Part shown: positions 1-7,730 of the stretch, piece by piece | Position numbering within the stretch: the stretch's first letter is position 1 | How the letters are laid out: each line of letters starts with the position of its first letter | NCBI GenBank assembly: GCA_964398865.1 | Contig: CAYNOO010000015.1 | Span: 1 to 13,735 of the forward strand | From: Phycocordibacter sp964398865 | GTDB lineage: Bacteria; Patescibacteriota; Minisyncoccia; Phycocordibacterales; Phycocordibacteraceae | Length of the DNA stretch: 13,735 bases | Reading direction: 5' to 3' | Translations under genes and position numbers: made by a program | The notes under the pieces: generated by a model | Seen by the model: the letters and a program-made list of their open reading frames with translations, nothing else | Database searches by the model: none | What the model was told of the DNA's origin: nothing

Positions 1-282
1 AACGCGCTCTACAAGAGTTTTTCCTATAGACGGGGTAGAAATCAAAAGCTGGTCAATTCGCTTACTCCGGACAAGCCGCTTCAGGTCTGGAATCGCACCG
101 ATAACCTTGATGCCATCGACTGATAGTCCTTTTTTACCTTTTGCGTCATCAATAAAACCAACAAGTACTATGTCGTGGCGCTTTTCCTTTCGAATCTGTC
201 GAGCAACCGCACGACCTGCCGCGCCAGCTCCTACAATCAAGACTCTTGTTTTAGAAACGCGAGAAAGGGGTCGTTGTTTCAT
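1..282 (-). CDS. Nucleotide-sugar epimerase/dehydratase, FlaA1/CapD-like, N-terminal part (partial)
   Basis: The first 94 codons are present; the 3' part runs off the left edge. A Rossmann nucleotide-binding segment is clear: strand RVLIVGAGAAG with GxGxxG at residues 18-23, then VGFIDD (41-46) and a second half ending LLISTPS (79-85). This matches the CoA-binding-like domain that precedes the catalytic domain in FlaA1/CapD/PglF-type UDP-GlcNAc 4,6-dehydratases. The same domain also begins polyprenyl-phosphate glycosylphosphotransferases, so that alternative stays open. Most relatives carry about four membrane helices before this domain; here the visible ATG lies just ahead of it. Either this is a soluble short form or the start is hidden by the unknown bases at 286-295. 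An ATG at 300-298 is in frame if exactly ten bases are missing. If it is a dehydratase it would supply a 4-keto-6-deoxy sugar to the same cluster. Confidence 0.7.
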   Translation of the reverse strand, partial: MKQRPLSRVSKTRVLIVGAGAAGRAVARQIRKEKRHDIVLVGFIDDAKGKKGLSVDGIKVIGAIPDLKRLVRSKRIDQLLISTPSIGKTLVERV

Positions 283-285
283 AGT

Positions 286-295
286 NNNNNNNNNN
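286..295. other. Assembly gap (10 unknown bases)
   Basis: Ten N characters lie between the visible ATG of the leftmost gene (282-280) and the stop of the deacetylase-GtrA gene (341). A round ten may be a placeholder and not a measured length. The flank on the right has repeated ATGATG units (about 299-314), which could have hindered assembly. The true distance between the two genes and the N terminus of the leftmost protein are therefore unknown. Confidence 0.95.
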
Positions 296-340
296 GCCAT
301 GATGCATGATGATACCTCATCTCTGGCGTTCAGGGCACTG

Positions 341-1636
341 TCAGGGCAAGCGCCTAAATATGAGTTTCTTGGATATGAAGAAAGTCCCAAACGCAACGAG
401 GATAAGAACAAAAAACTCTGCTGCTAGATATCCTATTCCGAGCCGTTCTACCAACAACGAAAGAAGAAGGCTATTGATGCCAAGACTCGCGAGCTGGAGG
501 ACAAGGTAATGGCTTGCCTGTCCGCGCCAATTGCCGTGCGAAGAGTCCTCGAATGTCCAGAGCTTTTGTAGGGTGAAACTCACCAAAAATGAAAAACAGA
601 AAGCAAGTGCATTCGAAGCGAGATACCAGATTCTAGTATATTCAGTAAAAATGAAGAGAAGAATGAGTTGCGTGACAGCAGCGGTACCTCCCGCTATGAC
701 AAAACGCCCCAGCTTCGGCAAGCCGCGATACCAGTGCTTCTCAATAAGATTGCCGGAAGCAAAATCACTACAGAGCATTTTGAATGCATCACTCGCGAGA
801 AGTGTTCTTTCCTTGCCGCGCCATTTCGAATAATGCCAAGCGGTGTTTGCGTTTGTCCAATGATCAAGTTCACCGGCGATCGCTGACCCAGGATGAAAAC
901 ACATTTCATCGATAGCTTTTGCTTTTTTATGCAGCGTAACAGCGTACAAACCTTCTTTCGTTGCCTCATAAGTCATTTTTCCAGAAAATACGAAGCCAAG
1001 GAAAAATTCATTGCTGAGAATCCCTCGCTTCTTTGCTGCGCGCCGATTCCGAAAAGACAAGAAAACGAGAGGAAATCTCGCAATTGCATGAACACCGAAA
1101 AGTGCGAGAAAATGATGCGGAACTACATACCAGGGCTCGTGAGTAATACGTACATATGGCAGACGTTGTTCGGAAAGCGCATCAAAAACAAACGGGACCA
1201 TATGAACATGCTGATGCCCGTCAGCACCACTGACATCGAGATCATAGGGTTTCAATAATGAGCGAATTCGTGCGATTTGAGCTCCAATTTCGATTCGTAC
1301 TCCTGCACGAAATTTCTCCCTCTTCTTTGACCCCGAAAACAAATATGCAAACCAGAGGCGCCCGACAGAGTACCGAAACATACCCTTTTCATCCGTAAGG
1401 ATGCGAGCAGCGGAATCTTCCGACACACGCTTTCCTTCCGTCAGATTGATATGCACTGACAACCCCAAGTGATCAGCACGTTTAGCGTATTCTTCAATTC
1501 CCCGCTCAACAGCGTCGCCATTTGCAAGGATGCTCAGGTTAGTTACCGCTCCATGATCGACCGCTTCAAGGATGGTGGTGACATTACCCGAGGAAAGACC
1601 GTAATCATCAGCAGTCACTATGAGTCGGCGTTCCAT
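341..1636 (-). CDS. YdjC/ChbG-family carbohydrate deacetylase fused to a GtrA-like membrane domain
   Basis: A two-domain protein of 431 residues. Residues 1-295 match the YdjC/ChbG/HpnK deacetylase family: TADDYGLS near the start with D10-D11, H62 in SVHINLTEG, GHQHVH at 140-145, and FHPG at 247-250. In the family these Asp and His residues hold a divalent metal and remove acetyl groups from N-acetyl sugars. Residues 308-430 match GtrA (PF04138): RFVIAGG at the start, about four hydrophobic helices (roughly 311-332, 337-356, 375-396, 402-421) and the LQKLWTF loop. GtrA proteins are thought to help move polyprenyl-phosphate-linked sugars across the membrane. YdjC has no signal peptide, so the deacetylase probably faces the cytoplasm. 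The start is the ATG beside the TADDYG strand; no Shine-Dalgarno is evident. It lies 28 bases after the preceding membrane glycosyltransferase gene. Domain calls are firm; joint function is inferred. Confidence 0.9.
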   Translation of the reverse strand: MERRLIVTADDYGLSSGNVTTILEAVDHGAVTNLSILANGDAVERGIEEYAKRADHLGLSVHINLTEGKRVSEDSAARILTDEKGMFRYSVGRLWFAYLFSGSKKREKFRAGVRIEIGAQIARIRSLLKPYDLDVSGADGHQHVHMVPFVFDALSEQRLPYVRITHEPWYVVPHHFLALFGVHAIARFPLVFLSFRNRRAAKKRGILSNEFFLGFVFSGKMTYEATKEGLYAVTLHKKAKAIDEMCFHPGSAIAGELDHWTNANTAWHYSKWRGKERTLLASDAFKMLCSDFASGNLIEKHWYRGLPKLGRFVIAGGTAAVTQLILLFIFTEYTRIWYLASNALAFCFSFLVSFTLQKLWTFEDSSHGNWRGQASHYLVLQLASLGINSLLLSLLVERLGIGYLAAEFFVLILVAFGTFFISKKLIFRRLP

Positions 1637-1664
1637 ACGTAGTGCAAAAAATTCTTTTGAAAGA

Positions 1665-3137
1665 TTAATTCTTTTGGAGAATCGAATAGCGATTTACCTT
1701 TTTAAGAAGATGGTATGAAGATACGTAAGGTGAAGAAGCTGCGTCGTCGCTACCCGCAATGACATAGTCGGTCTCCGCTCTGGATAAAACAGACAATTGA
1801 TCAACCCCGGCAACAGCTTCGTCATTGTCGGCATACGGTTTGATGAACTGATAATAGTTGGAAGAAGGGAGCAGTACGACTACTTCTGGAACGTTATAGA
1901 CAAAAATACTCGATTCAGTCCCAAGTGCTGCCAGCGCTTCTTGCACGTCATGAGTCCGATGTGCGTGATAATAGTCGGCAACATAGGAAGAAAAAACCAC
2001 CTGGTACATCTGCCCCGCGAACATGAACCCAAGAAGGACGTACGGTGCCCATGAGATGCGAGCAAGAAAAGAGAGACGTTCGCGCGCACGAGCGAAAACA
2101 TACAAAAACGAAAACGGGAAAAATAATAGCGCGATCGTTGTTGCCGGGAATATATATCTATTCCAACCTGGCAGGCGAAGCGATGCTAAAAGAACGATGA
2201 TTGAAAATAAGAACGCAGCAAGCTCCGCAATTGAGATTTGATTCTTCTTTTTCCAACGCACCACGAGCGCGAGACTCCACGTACCAATCAGAACGAGAGT
2301 ATACAGAGCTGTCGTATCGGTAACGAAACGCTGAAGGTTCGCAATCAATAACGCAGGCAAATCGGGAACGCTATAAGGGTTCGCATAAAACGAAAGTAAA
2401 TTTGCTAGAGTATCCCCCGCCCCGAACTGGAAATACAGCCAAATGCCGAGCGGAACTAAAAAAGCGAACATGCCGCAGCAGAATTCGCCTACACGAACCT
2501 GTACTTCCTTACGACGAATAAGCCACACAAGCGCAAGTGCTGGCAAAAGCAAGATGAAAATAGGCTTCGTAGCAACGCAGAACCCCATAAATAATCCGAG
2601 GGTCACCGCACCCCATATCCCTCGGTATCCTTTCTGCTCAAAAGAAAAAAGCGCGAGGAGTCCGCACATGAGAAAGAAAAGACCTGGAACTTCGCCAAGC
2701 ACGCTCTTACCGTTCCCATAGAGCATCGCAAAACTTGAAAGCAGAATAAGCGTTAACGAACCATACGCGGAGCCGAAAAGAGCGCGGATAAAAAAGAAAG
2801 ACAGGGCAGCGAAGACAAGAATGAACAACGCCATGACTGCGCGACCTTGTGTCACCCCTACCCCGAAGAGCTTATATGAAAGCGCGATGGGGGCGATGAA
2901 CGGATACCCGCCGGTAACCGACCCTGCAGATACGAATTCTCCCGGCGCGACCTGAAGCGTCTGAATTCCGTATTTCTCAAGGTTGAGCGCCGTCTGCGAA
3001 TACATGCCCTCATCGAACCAAATACCGGGACTTTCTGAAAGATGATATGTTCCCACGATAAGAACGATAAGAAAGCTAAAGGACACGAGAATGGTCGAGA
3101 TCGCTCTCTGCGGTCGCGATGAGGATAGCATGGTCAT
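1665..3137 (-). CDS. GT39/ArnT-like polytopic membrane glycosyltransferase
   Basis: A 490-residue integral membrane protein with many hydrophobic helices, the first at about 14-30. Straight after it comes WFDEGMYSQTA, with D42-E43. An acidic pair in the first outside loop is the catalytic and metal-site signature of PMT/ArnT-type (GT39/GT83, PMT_2) enzymes, which take sugars from polyprenyl phosphate and pass them to lipids, glycans or proteins outside the membrane. GGYPF soon after fits the usual loop. Membrane segments alternate with short basic loops to about residue 385, and the last 100 residues form a soluble tail. The ATG shares one base with the TGA of the methyltransferase gene upstream (TGATG), implying translational coupling, and AGGT lies seven bases ahead of it. 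The donor sugar and acceptor cannot be read from sequence. Confidence 0.85.
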   Translation of the reverse strand: MTMLSSSRPQRAISTILVSFSFLIVLIVGTYHLSESPGIWFDEGMYSQTALNLEKYGIQTLQVAPGEFVSAGSVTGGYPFIAPIALSYKLFGVGVTQGRAVMALFILVFAALSFFFIRALFGSAYGSLTLILLSSFAMLYGNGKSVLGEVPGLFFLMCGLLALFSFEQKGYRGIWGAVTLGLFMGFCVATKPIFILLLPALALVWLIRRKEVQVRVGEFCCGMFAFLVPLGIWLYFQFGAGDTLANLLSFYANPYSVPDLPALLIANLQRFVTDTTALYTLVLIGTWSLALVVRWKKKNQISIAELAAFLFSIIVLLASLRLPGWNRYIFPATTIALLFFPFSFLYVFARARERLSFLARISWAPYVLLGFMFAGQMYQVVFSSYVADYYHAHRTHDVQEALAALGTESSIFVYNVPEVVVLLPSSNYYQFIKPYADNDEAVAGVDQLSVLSRAETDYVIAGSDDAASSPYVSSYHLLKKVNRYSILQKN

Positions 3138-3853
3138 CAGCGTACCTGTTTGGAGTCCATAAATCCAGGACGCTTCTGCAAAAGAAAATGAAAAGAGTCG
3201 AGGTACAGCGCCCGAGCAAGGGGGTAGACGGCTTGTGCCGCAATTCTTTTCAACAACGGCATGCGCGCGATACGCTTTAAGCGGATATCAGAAACGTCGA
3301 AACCATGCTCCGAGATGAGGGCATGGACGCGCGCGAAGGTGTAATAGTGCATATCGGCAAGGCGCTGTCGACCGCTCCCCTTCGCTTCGTAGTCCTTATG
3401 AGTACCGAAGATCCCTATGAATAGGTCGCTCACGGATCGCGGGAGCCAGTTCACGAAGTAGAGATGAAAATGCTGATCCTTCAAACCAAAACGGTTGGGC
3501 ACGGAAATATAGGCCCATCCATCGGGTTTCAAGACCCGATGGATCTCCTCGAGCATCCTGTCCGGATTCTCGATATGCTCGATAACTTCAGAGATATTAA
3601 TGAAATCAAACGTCCCATTTGGGAAAGGGAGCGCTTCAGCGACACCTTGTTCTACTTTGATGCTGACGCCTGCGAGAGCCGCATCAGCGAGCGTCTTTTC
3701 TACGTAGACATTGTAGGGTTCAAGCCCGGTCGCCTGCGCGCCGCGCCGCGCCGCCTCTATAAGGAACGCGCCTCTACCAGAACCGAGGTCAAGAATCTGC
3801 TTTGATGCGAGATCCGGCACGTATCCGGCTAGATTATCAAAATGAGTCTTCAT
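3137..3853 (-). CDS. Class I SAM-dependent methyltransferase (Methyltransf_11 type)
   Basis: A soluble 238-residue protein. Motif I is ILDLGSGRG (20-28), the acidic end of strand 2 is E45 in GLEP, and FDFINISEVIEHIENP (82-97) followed by LKPDGWAYISVPNR (108-121) gives the Methyltransf_11/23 pattern. It would transfer a methyl group from S-adenosylmethionine. The substrate is not readable, but its place between two membrane glycosyltransferases, with 9 bases to the gene upstream and a one-base overlap with the gene downstream, suggests a sugar or lipid-linked glycan, perhaps as an O-methyl cap. The C-terminal third carries basic residues and a hydrophobic patch, but no clear membrane helix. 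Residue similarity to UbiE/COQ5 reflects the common fold only. Confidence 0.85.
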   Translation of the reverse strand: MKTHFDNLAGYVPDLASKQILDLGSGRGAFLIEAARRGAQATGLEPYNVYVEKTLADAALAGVSIKVEQGVAEALPFPNGTFDFINISEVIEHIENPDRMLEEIHRVLKPDGWAYISVPNRFGLKDQHFHLYFVNWLPRSVSDLFIGIFGTHKDYEAKGSGRQRLADMHYYTFARVHALISEHGFDVSDIRLKRIARMPLLKRIAAQAVYPLARALYLDSFHFLLQKRPGFMDSKQVR

Positions 3854-3862
3854 GGATGTGAA

Positions 3863-5158
3863 TCACGACACCGGAGTGTCAGCACGAGAACCCCGCTGAG
3901 CAAAGAGCAGAGAAACAGATGTGCCCACGGCAAGCATAATGAGCGGATAGAGAGGAATGAGTGTCCTCGCATAGGCGATACGGAGATTCATAAAAGTGAC
4001 GGCGGCAAGCATCCCAAAAAAGATAAAAGCGTAGAGACGAAATCGCGAATGATGGAGCATTGCTACAAAACCGAGTACCGAACAAACCATGCCAGCAAGC
4101 CCGACCAGAAAACCGAAACCAAAGAATAAATGACTAAAGCGAGGAATCGCGATATTCCCGAGCATGCGGTACATGTCCGAGAGAGAAAACCATACGGTAG
4201 GCACGTAAAGTATCTGTCCTGTAATGAGCGCCGGAATGCCATGCTCATGAATAACCTGACCTGCGACATCCATCAGGTGCTGATATCCGCGAAGCGTATA
4301 TCCTTCAACGACGTAGCCTGCCGCTTCCCCTCTCGCGTTATAGAGGGTTTCGCCACCATTCACGGACGCATTCTGTTCAGGGGTGGCGAATCCCGATATC
4401 ACTACGTATGCGGGGCTCACGCTGAGTGTCGGAGAGTCGGTCAAAAGATAATTGCGCAAAAGCCATGGAGAGAGCATAGCGAGAGCGATAACCCCCGCAA
4501 CAGCTACATGGATAAATCCATTACGTATTGTCTGTCCTTTGAAAAGCAGTAACACGAGCAGGAACGGGGCAAGGATGGTGAGCGTAGGCTTGACGAGAAG
4601 AAGGACTCCTAGAAGCGTACCGAACGTGAACGTTCTCCATAATGCACTCATGCGCGACTCCAGGATGCCGAGCGCGAGGAGAATGATGAAAAGGAATGAA
4701 GAGAGCGTCTCTGTCATGGTCTGAAGAGAATAGAACCATTGTTGCGGCTCTAAGAGATATACCGCTACGAGCGCAAGAGAAATCTTCTGACGTATAGAAA
4801 AATGCCGTAACAAAAAATAGAGCAGCGTCCCCATTGCCCCAAGCATGAGCTGCTGCAAGAGAATCGTTATGAAACCGCTCCTGTCGAAGATATAGGTGCT
4901 CGCAACGAAAAGTGGATACCCGGGAGTGCGCATCAAGTCGGGATTATGCTCGTCAGCTGGCGCGATGGAAAACGTGCCGTGGTCAATGAGGTTCAAGGCG
5001 ATGGTGCGATATTCAAGCTGATCCGTAGCAGGAGAGATGATATGCGGATACAGTACTCCAACCGCCACGGCAGAAAGGAGATGGAGCCCCGCGCACACCC
5101 CAATCACGACCGTAAGACTCTTATGGGTGCGCATCCAATTGCGTATCGTTACAACCAT
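3863..5158 (-). CDS. GT39/PMT-family-like polytopic membrane glycosyltransferase
   Basis: A 431-residue protein with a first helix at about 14-38, an outer loop beginning SPATDQLEY (D46), then RTPGYPLF at 77-84 and a run of further hydrophobic segments to the C terminus. This layout, with one acidic residue after the first helix and an R-T-P-G-Y-P loop, is typical of the PMT_2/GT39-like proteins of bacterial surface-glycan loci, which use polyprenyl-phosphate sugars. It is only distantly similar to the other membrane glycosyltransferase two genes on. The motif has D-Q where that one has D-E. The ATG is preceded by AGGA seven bases upstream (5169-5166), one of the few good ribosome sites here. 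A 54-base gap separates it from rmlB. Donor and acceptor are unknown. Confidence 0.78.
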   Translation of the reverse strand: MVVTIRNWMRTHKSLTVVIGVCAGLHLLSAVAVGVLYPHIISPATDQLEYRTIALNLIDHGTFSIAPADEHNPDLMRTPGYPLFVASTYIFDRSGFITILLQQLMLGAMGTLLYFLLRHFSIRQKISLALVAVYLLEPQQWFYSLQTMTETLSSFLFIILLALGILESRMSALWRTFTFGTLLGVLLLVKPTLTILAPFLLVLLLFKGQTIRNGFIHVAVAGVIALAMLSPWLLRNYLLTDSPTLSVSPAYVVISGFATPEQNASVNGGETLYNARGEAAGYVVEGYTLRGYQHLMDVAGQVIHEHGIPALITGQILYVPTVWFSLSDMYRMLGNIAIPRFSHLFFGFGFLVGLAGMVCSVLGFVAMLHHSRFRLYAFIFFGMLAAVTFMNLRIAYARTLIPLYPLIMLAVGTSVSLLFAQRGSRADTPVS

Positions 5159-5165
5159 AACAGTG

Positions 5166-5169
5166 TCCT
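5166..5169 (-). promoter_or_regulatory. Shine-Dalgarno site for the second membrane glycosyltransferase
   Basis: AGGA on the minus strand lies seven bases before the ATG at 5158. It supports that start over the internal ATG at codon 9. Most other genes in the cluster lack such a site. Confidence 0.55.
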
Positions 5170-5212
5170 AGTATACCCCTCCCCGGTTCTATCCGATTTT
5201 TACTTCCTATGT

Positions 5213-6178
5213 TCAGGTTGTTTTTTGTTTGTAAAACGCGATTGTCTTTTCTATACCTTCCGCAAATGCCATGTGCGGCTTCCACCCGAGTTCCTGCGCG
5301 ACCTTCGCGCTTGAAAGCGCATACCTGAAGTCGTGCCCTAAGCGGTCGGTCACAGGTTCAATTTCCTTTTCAGTCTTGCCGAGATTCTTGAGTAATATCC
5401 TCGCGACCTCGATATTGGCAAGCTCTTCATCGGAGCCGATGTTGTATGTCTCACCGATTTTTCCACCCCTGAATACGACATCGATTCCTCGAACGCAGTC
5501 CTCCACATACAGCCAGCTCCGGATATTTTTCCCATCTCCATACAGCGGGATTTTCTTACCAAGAATGAGATTCGTTACGAATCGGGGGATGAGCTTCGTC
5601 ACGTCCTGATGGGGACCGTAGGTGTTCGAGCTTCGCGTAATCACTACAGGAAGCCCGTAGGTTCTGAAATGCGACAGTAAGATAAGTTCCGCGCTTGCCT
5701 TTGAGGCGCTGTAGGGGTTGCGAGGATTATACGGAGAAAGCTCGGTAAAAGGCTCACCTTCTACCGAGAGATCACCATACACCTCGTCAGTTGAGATGAA
5801 ATGGAAACGCTCGATCTTTGACTCGCGGGCAAGCCGTGCAAGAGTATCCGTTCCCACGATGTTAGTCTCGACGAATATGCCGGGATTCTCTATGCTCTGA
5901 TCAACATGGCTTTCTGCCGCAAAATGGATGATTGCGGTCGGAACATACGTTTCAAAAATATGCGTGAGTGCTACTTCGTCTCGGATATCGCATTTCTCAA
6001 AATGATAATTAGACGCGGTATCGACTGATACGTTGGTGAGATCCGCCGCGTAGGTGAGAGAGTCTATATTTATGAAAAGCTCATCGGGATATTTTTTGAC
6101 CGCATAATTCAAGTAATTGCTGCCGATAAATCCGGCACCGCCCGTCACCAGTGTCCGTTTCTTGTAATGCCCCTTCAT
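5213..6178 (-). CDS. rmlB: dTDP-glucose 4,6-dehydratase
   Basis: A 321-residue extended short-chain dehydrogenase that would turn dTDP-glucose into dTDP-4-keto-6-deoxyglucose using bound NAD. The signs are TGGAGFIGSN (GxxGxxG 13-19), D39 in NIDSLTYAADL, HFAAESHVDQSI (85-96), the catalytic STDEVYG (T130-D131-E132), and Y156-x3-K160 in YSASK. These RmlB-specific blocks separate it from UDP-glucose 4-epimerases. It differs slightly from textbook RmlB: TYGPHQ in place of YGPYQ, and LGHDFRYA in place of PGHDRRYA. Length is near the usual 320-350. The ATG overlaps the TAA of rmlA by one base, so the two are surely cotranscribed. No rmlC or rmlD lies nearby, so the keto sugar may feed another deoxysugar. 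Confidence 0.93.
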   Translation of the reverse strand: MKGHYKKRTLVTGGAGFIGSNYLNYAVKKYPDELFINIDSLTYAADLTNVSVDTASNYHFEKCDIRDEVALTHIFETYVPTAIIHFAAESHVDQSIENPGIFVETNIVGTDTLARLARESKIERFHFISTDEVYGDLSVEGEPFTELSPYNPRNPYSASKASAELILLSHFRTYGLPVVITRSSNTYGPHQDVTKLIPRFVTNLILGKKIPLYGDGKNIRSWLYVEDCVRGIDVVFRGGKIGETYNIGSDEELANIEVARILLKNLGKTEKEIEPVTDRLGHDFRYALSSAKVAQELGWKPHMAFAEGIEKTIAFYKQKTT

Positions 6179-6912
6179 TATTTTGCGCGTCTCTTCATGA
6201 AAACCGAAGCCTTGTGGAGGCTCTCGATGGTGCCGATATCAAACCACTCTTTCTTGAGTATTTTCGAGTTGAGAGCACCCTCCTTTATGTAGAGATTATT
6301 GACACTCGTGATCTCATATTCTCCCCTTTCGCTCTTGGGTATCTGCCGTATCTTGTTCCAGACGGTATGATCGTATATATAGAGACCTGCGACTGCAAGA
6401 TTGCTTTTCGGTTTTTGCGGCTTCTCCTCGATTCCAGTTATCCTGCCGCGCTTGTCCACAGTAGCGACGCCGAAGCGCTTCGGCGTGGTTACTTTTTTCA
6501 AGAATACCGTTGCGCCTTTTTTGAAAGCTTTCACGGTCGACGCAATATCGTCAGTAAAGATATTGTCTCCGAGAAACAAGATACAGTTTTCCTTACCCAC
6601 ATAATCTTCTGCGATATAGAGACCGTAGGCGATACCATTGGGTTCATTCTGGATGCCATACACGATCTGAATCTGCTTTGCTTTCTTAGTTTTTGGCACG
6701 AACCTCTGACCAGAACCTAAGAGCTTTACGAACGAATCTATATGATGTGGTGACGTCACCACCATTATCTTGGTGACCCCTGCATCAACAAGCTTCTCGA
6801 TCGCATAATAGATGACCGGCTTATCGAAGACAGGAAGGAGGTGCTTGTTGGTCGAGAGCGTAAGTGGATGGAGTCGCATCCCCGACCCACCTGCTAATAT
6901 CACTGCTTTCAT
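6178..6912 (-). CDS. rmlA: Glucose-1-phosphate thymidylyltransferase (short form)
   Basis: A 244-residue sugar nucleotidyltransferase that would join glucose-1-phosphate and dTTP to give dTDP-glucose. It starts MKAVILAGGSGMRLHPLT (G8-G9, R13), with LLPVFDKPVIYY (25-36), the metal-binding LGDNIF (D116) and EEKPQKPKSN (162-171) followed by AGLYIYD. These are RmlA blocks. It is shorter than the roughly 290-residue enterobacterial enzyme and resembles the short RmlA found in many archaea and small-genome bacteria; the C-terminal extension is absent. The start is the ATG at 6912, where the family begins; an upstream TTG at 6963 would add 17 residues unlike the family. The gene runs into rmlB with TAATG. 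UTP use cannot be excluded from sequence. Confidence 0.9.
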   Translation of the reverse strand: MKAVILAGGSGMRLHPLTLSTNKHLLPVFDKPVIYYAIEKLVDAGVTKIMVVTSPHHIDSFVKLLGSGQRFVPKTKKAKQIQIVYGIQNEPNGIAYGLYIAEDYVGKENCILFLGDNIFTDDIASTVKAFKKGATVFLKKVTTPKRFGVATVDKRGRITGIEEKPQKPKSNLAVAGLYIYDHTVWNKIRQIPKSERGEYEITSVNNLYIKEGALNSKILKKEWFDIGTIESLHKASVFMKRRAK

Positions 6913-6959
6913 AAAGGCATATGAGCATACAAGATGCCTGGGAGTCAAACGAATATGAT

Positions 6960-7730
6960 TCAAACCTTGAGCGGCTTTCCCTTAGGAGTAAAAAGTGAGG
7001 TCGTAAAACCTGCTCGAGCTAGGAGGAAAATCGCTATTATCTTGAAGGTTTGGAATGCATAGACGACTGAGCGCGATATCGAGATGGAAGTGTGCTCTTC
7101 CTTATAACTGCATCGTATAGGCACTTCGCCGATTTTTAAGCGCGCAAATCCTGCCTGGGCGATTATCTCAAAGCCGAAAAGAAAATCATCCGAAGTGTTG
7201 TCGAGCGCGACAACTTCGGCGAGGCGTCTAGTATAGACGCGAAAGCCTGTATGAAACTCGGTTACGTGCATATCAAGGAGAACCCTCTCAATGAAACTGA
7301 GTCCGATATTGGCGAGATAACGACTGAGCGGCATCTTGTCGCGAAGCGGCTGTAAAAAATCATAGAAGCGTGATCCGAGGACGAGATCGTAGCCTTCTCT
7401 GACTTTTGTAAGAGCCGCGGGTATTGCTCCAGGGTCGTACTGCCCATCTCCATGTAAATCCACGATGTACTCAGCCCCGAGCTCGATTCCTTTATGAATG
7501 GAATATTTGACATTGCCTCCGTATCCGAGATGCTCATGGCTGTAGGATTCGATGCCCAGTCGAGCCGCAACCTCAAGCGTAGTATCCGTCGACGCATCAT
7601 CGACGAGTATTATTCTGTCCACTGAATCTTTCGGAATGCGGCTGTAGGTGCGCTCCAAGACGGAGGCGCAGTTGTACGCGAGTATAACGCAGATTGATTT
7701 TCCCTTCTCTCTCGTTACCGCGTCTTCCAT
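6960..7730 (-). CDS. GT2 glycosyltransferase, DPM1/GtrB-like (polyprenyl-phosphate sugar synthase)
   Basis: A 256-residue GT-A enzyme. It opens SICVILAYN, then ILVDDASTD (D44-D45), GYGGNVKYSIHKG (69-81), and VDLHGDGQYDP (D91, D95), the metal and nucleotide-sugar site. VLGSRF and FHTGFRVYTRR follow, both typical of dolichyl/undecaprenyl-phosphate mannosyl- or glucosyltransferases. One hydrophobic segment lies near the C terminus (about 221-243), against the two helices of classical GtrB. It would place a sugar on the cytoplasmic face of a polyprenyl phosphate, feeding the GtrA domain and the GT39-like enzymes downstream. The ATG at 7730 has AAGGA six bases upstream and overlaps the oxidoreductase gene by 16 bases. 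A longer frame to 7820 lies wholly inside that gene and looks unrelated. Confidence 0.85.
   Translation of the reverse strand: MEDAVTREKGKSICVILAYNCASVLERTYSRIPKDSVDRIILVDDASTDTTLEVAARLGIESYSHEHLGYGGNVKYSIHKGIELGAEYIVDLHGDGQYDPGAIPAALTKVREGYDLVLGSRFYDFLQPLRDKMPLSRYLANIGLSFIERVLLDMHVTEFHTGFRVYTRRLAEVVALDNTSDDFLFGFEIIAQAGFARLKIGEVPIRCSYKEEHTSISISRSVVYAFQTFKIIAIFLLARAGFTTSLFTPKGKPLKV

Noticed and set aside
893..1258. A 121-codon open frame on the plus strand
   Set aside because: It lies opposite the catalytic motifs of the YdjC domain, and the translation has low-complexity, non-protein-like composition.
5159..5175. TATACT as a -10 box before the second membrane glycosyltransferase
   Set aside because: There is no -35 at 16-18 bases, and transcription from it would start after the AGGA ribosome site that supports the same gene. 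The ribosome site is the better reading.
6151..6720. A 189-codon open frame on the plus strand opposite rmlA
   Set aside because: It is antisense to conserved rmlA blocks, its product resembles no family I know, and it lacks a Shine-Dalgarno. The rmlA frame explains the region fully.
6913..6963. TTG start adding 17 residues to RmlA
   Set aside because: RmlA proteins begin at the MKAVILAGG strand, which matches the ATG at 6912. The overlap with the GT2 stop alone is not enough to prefer the longer form.
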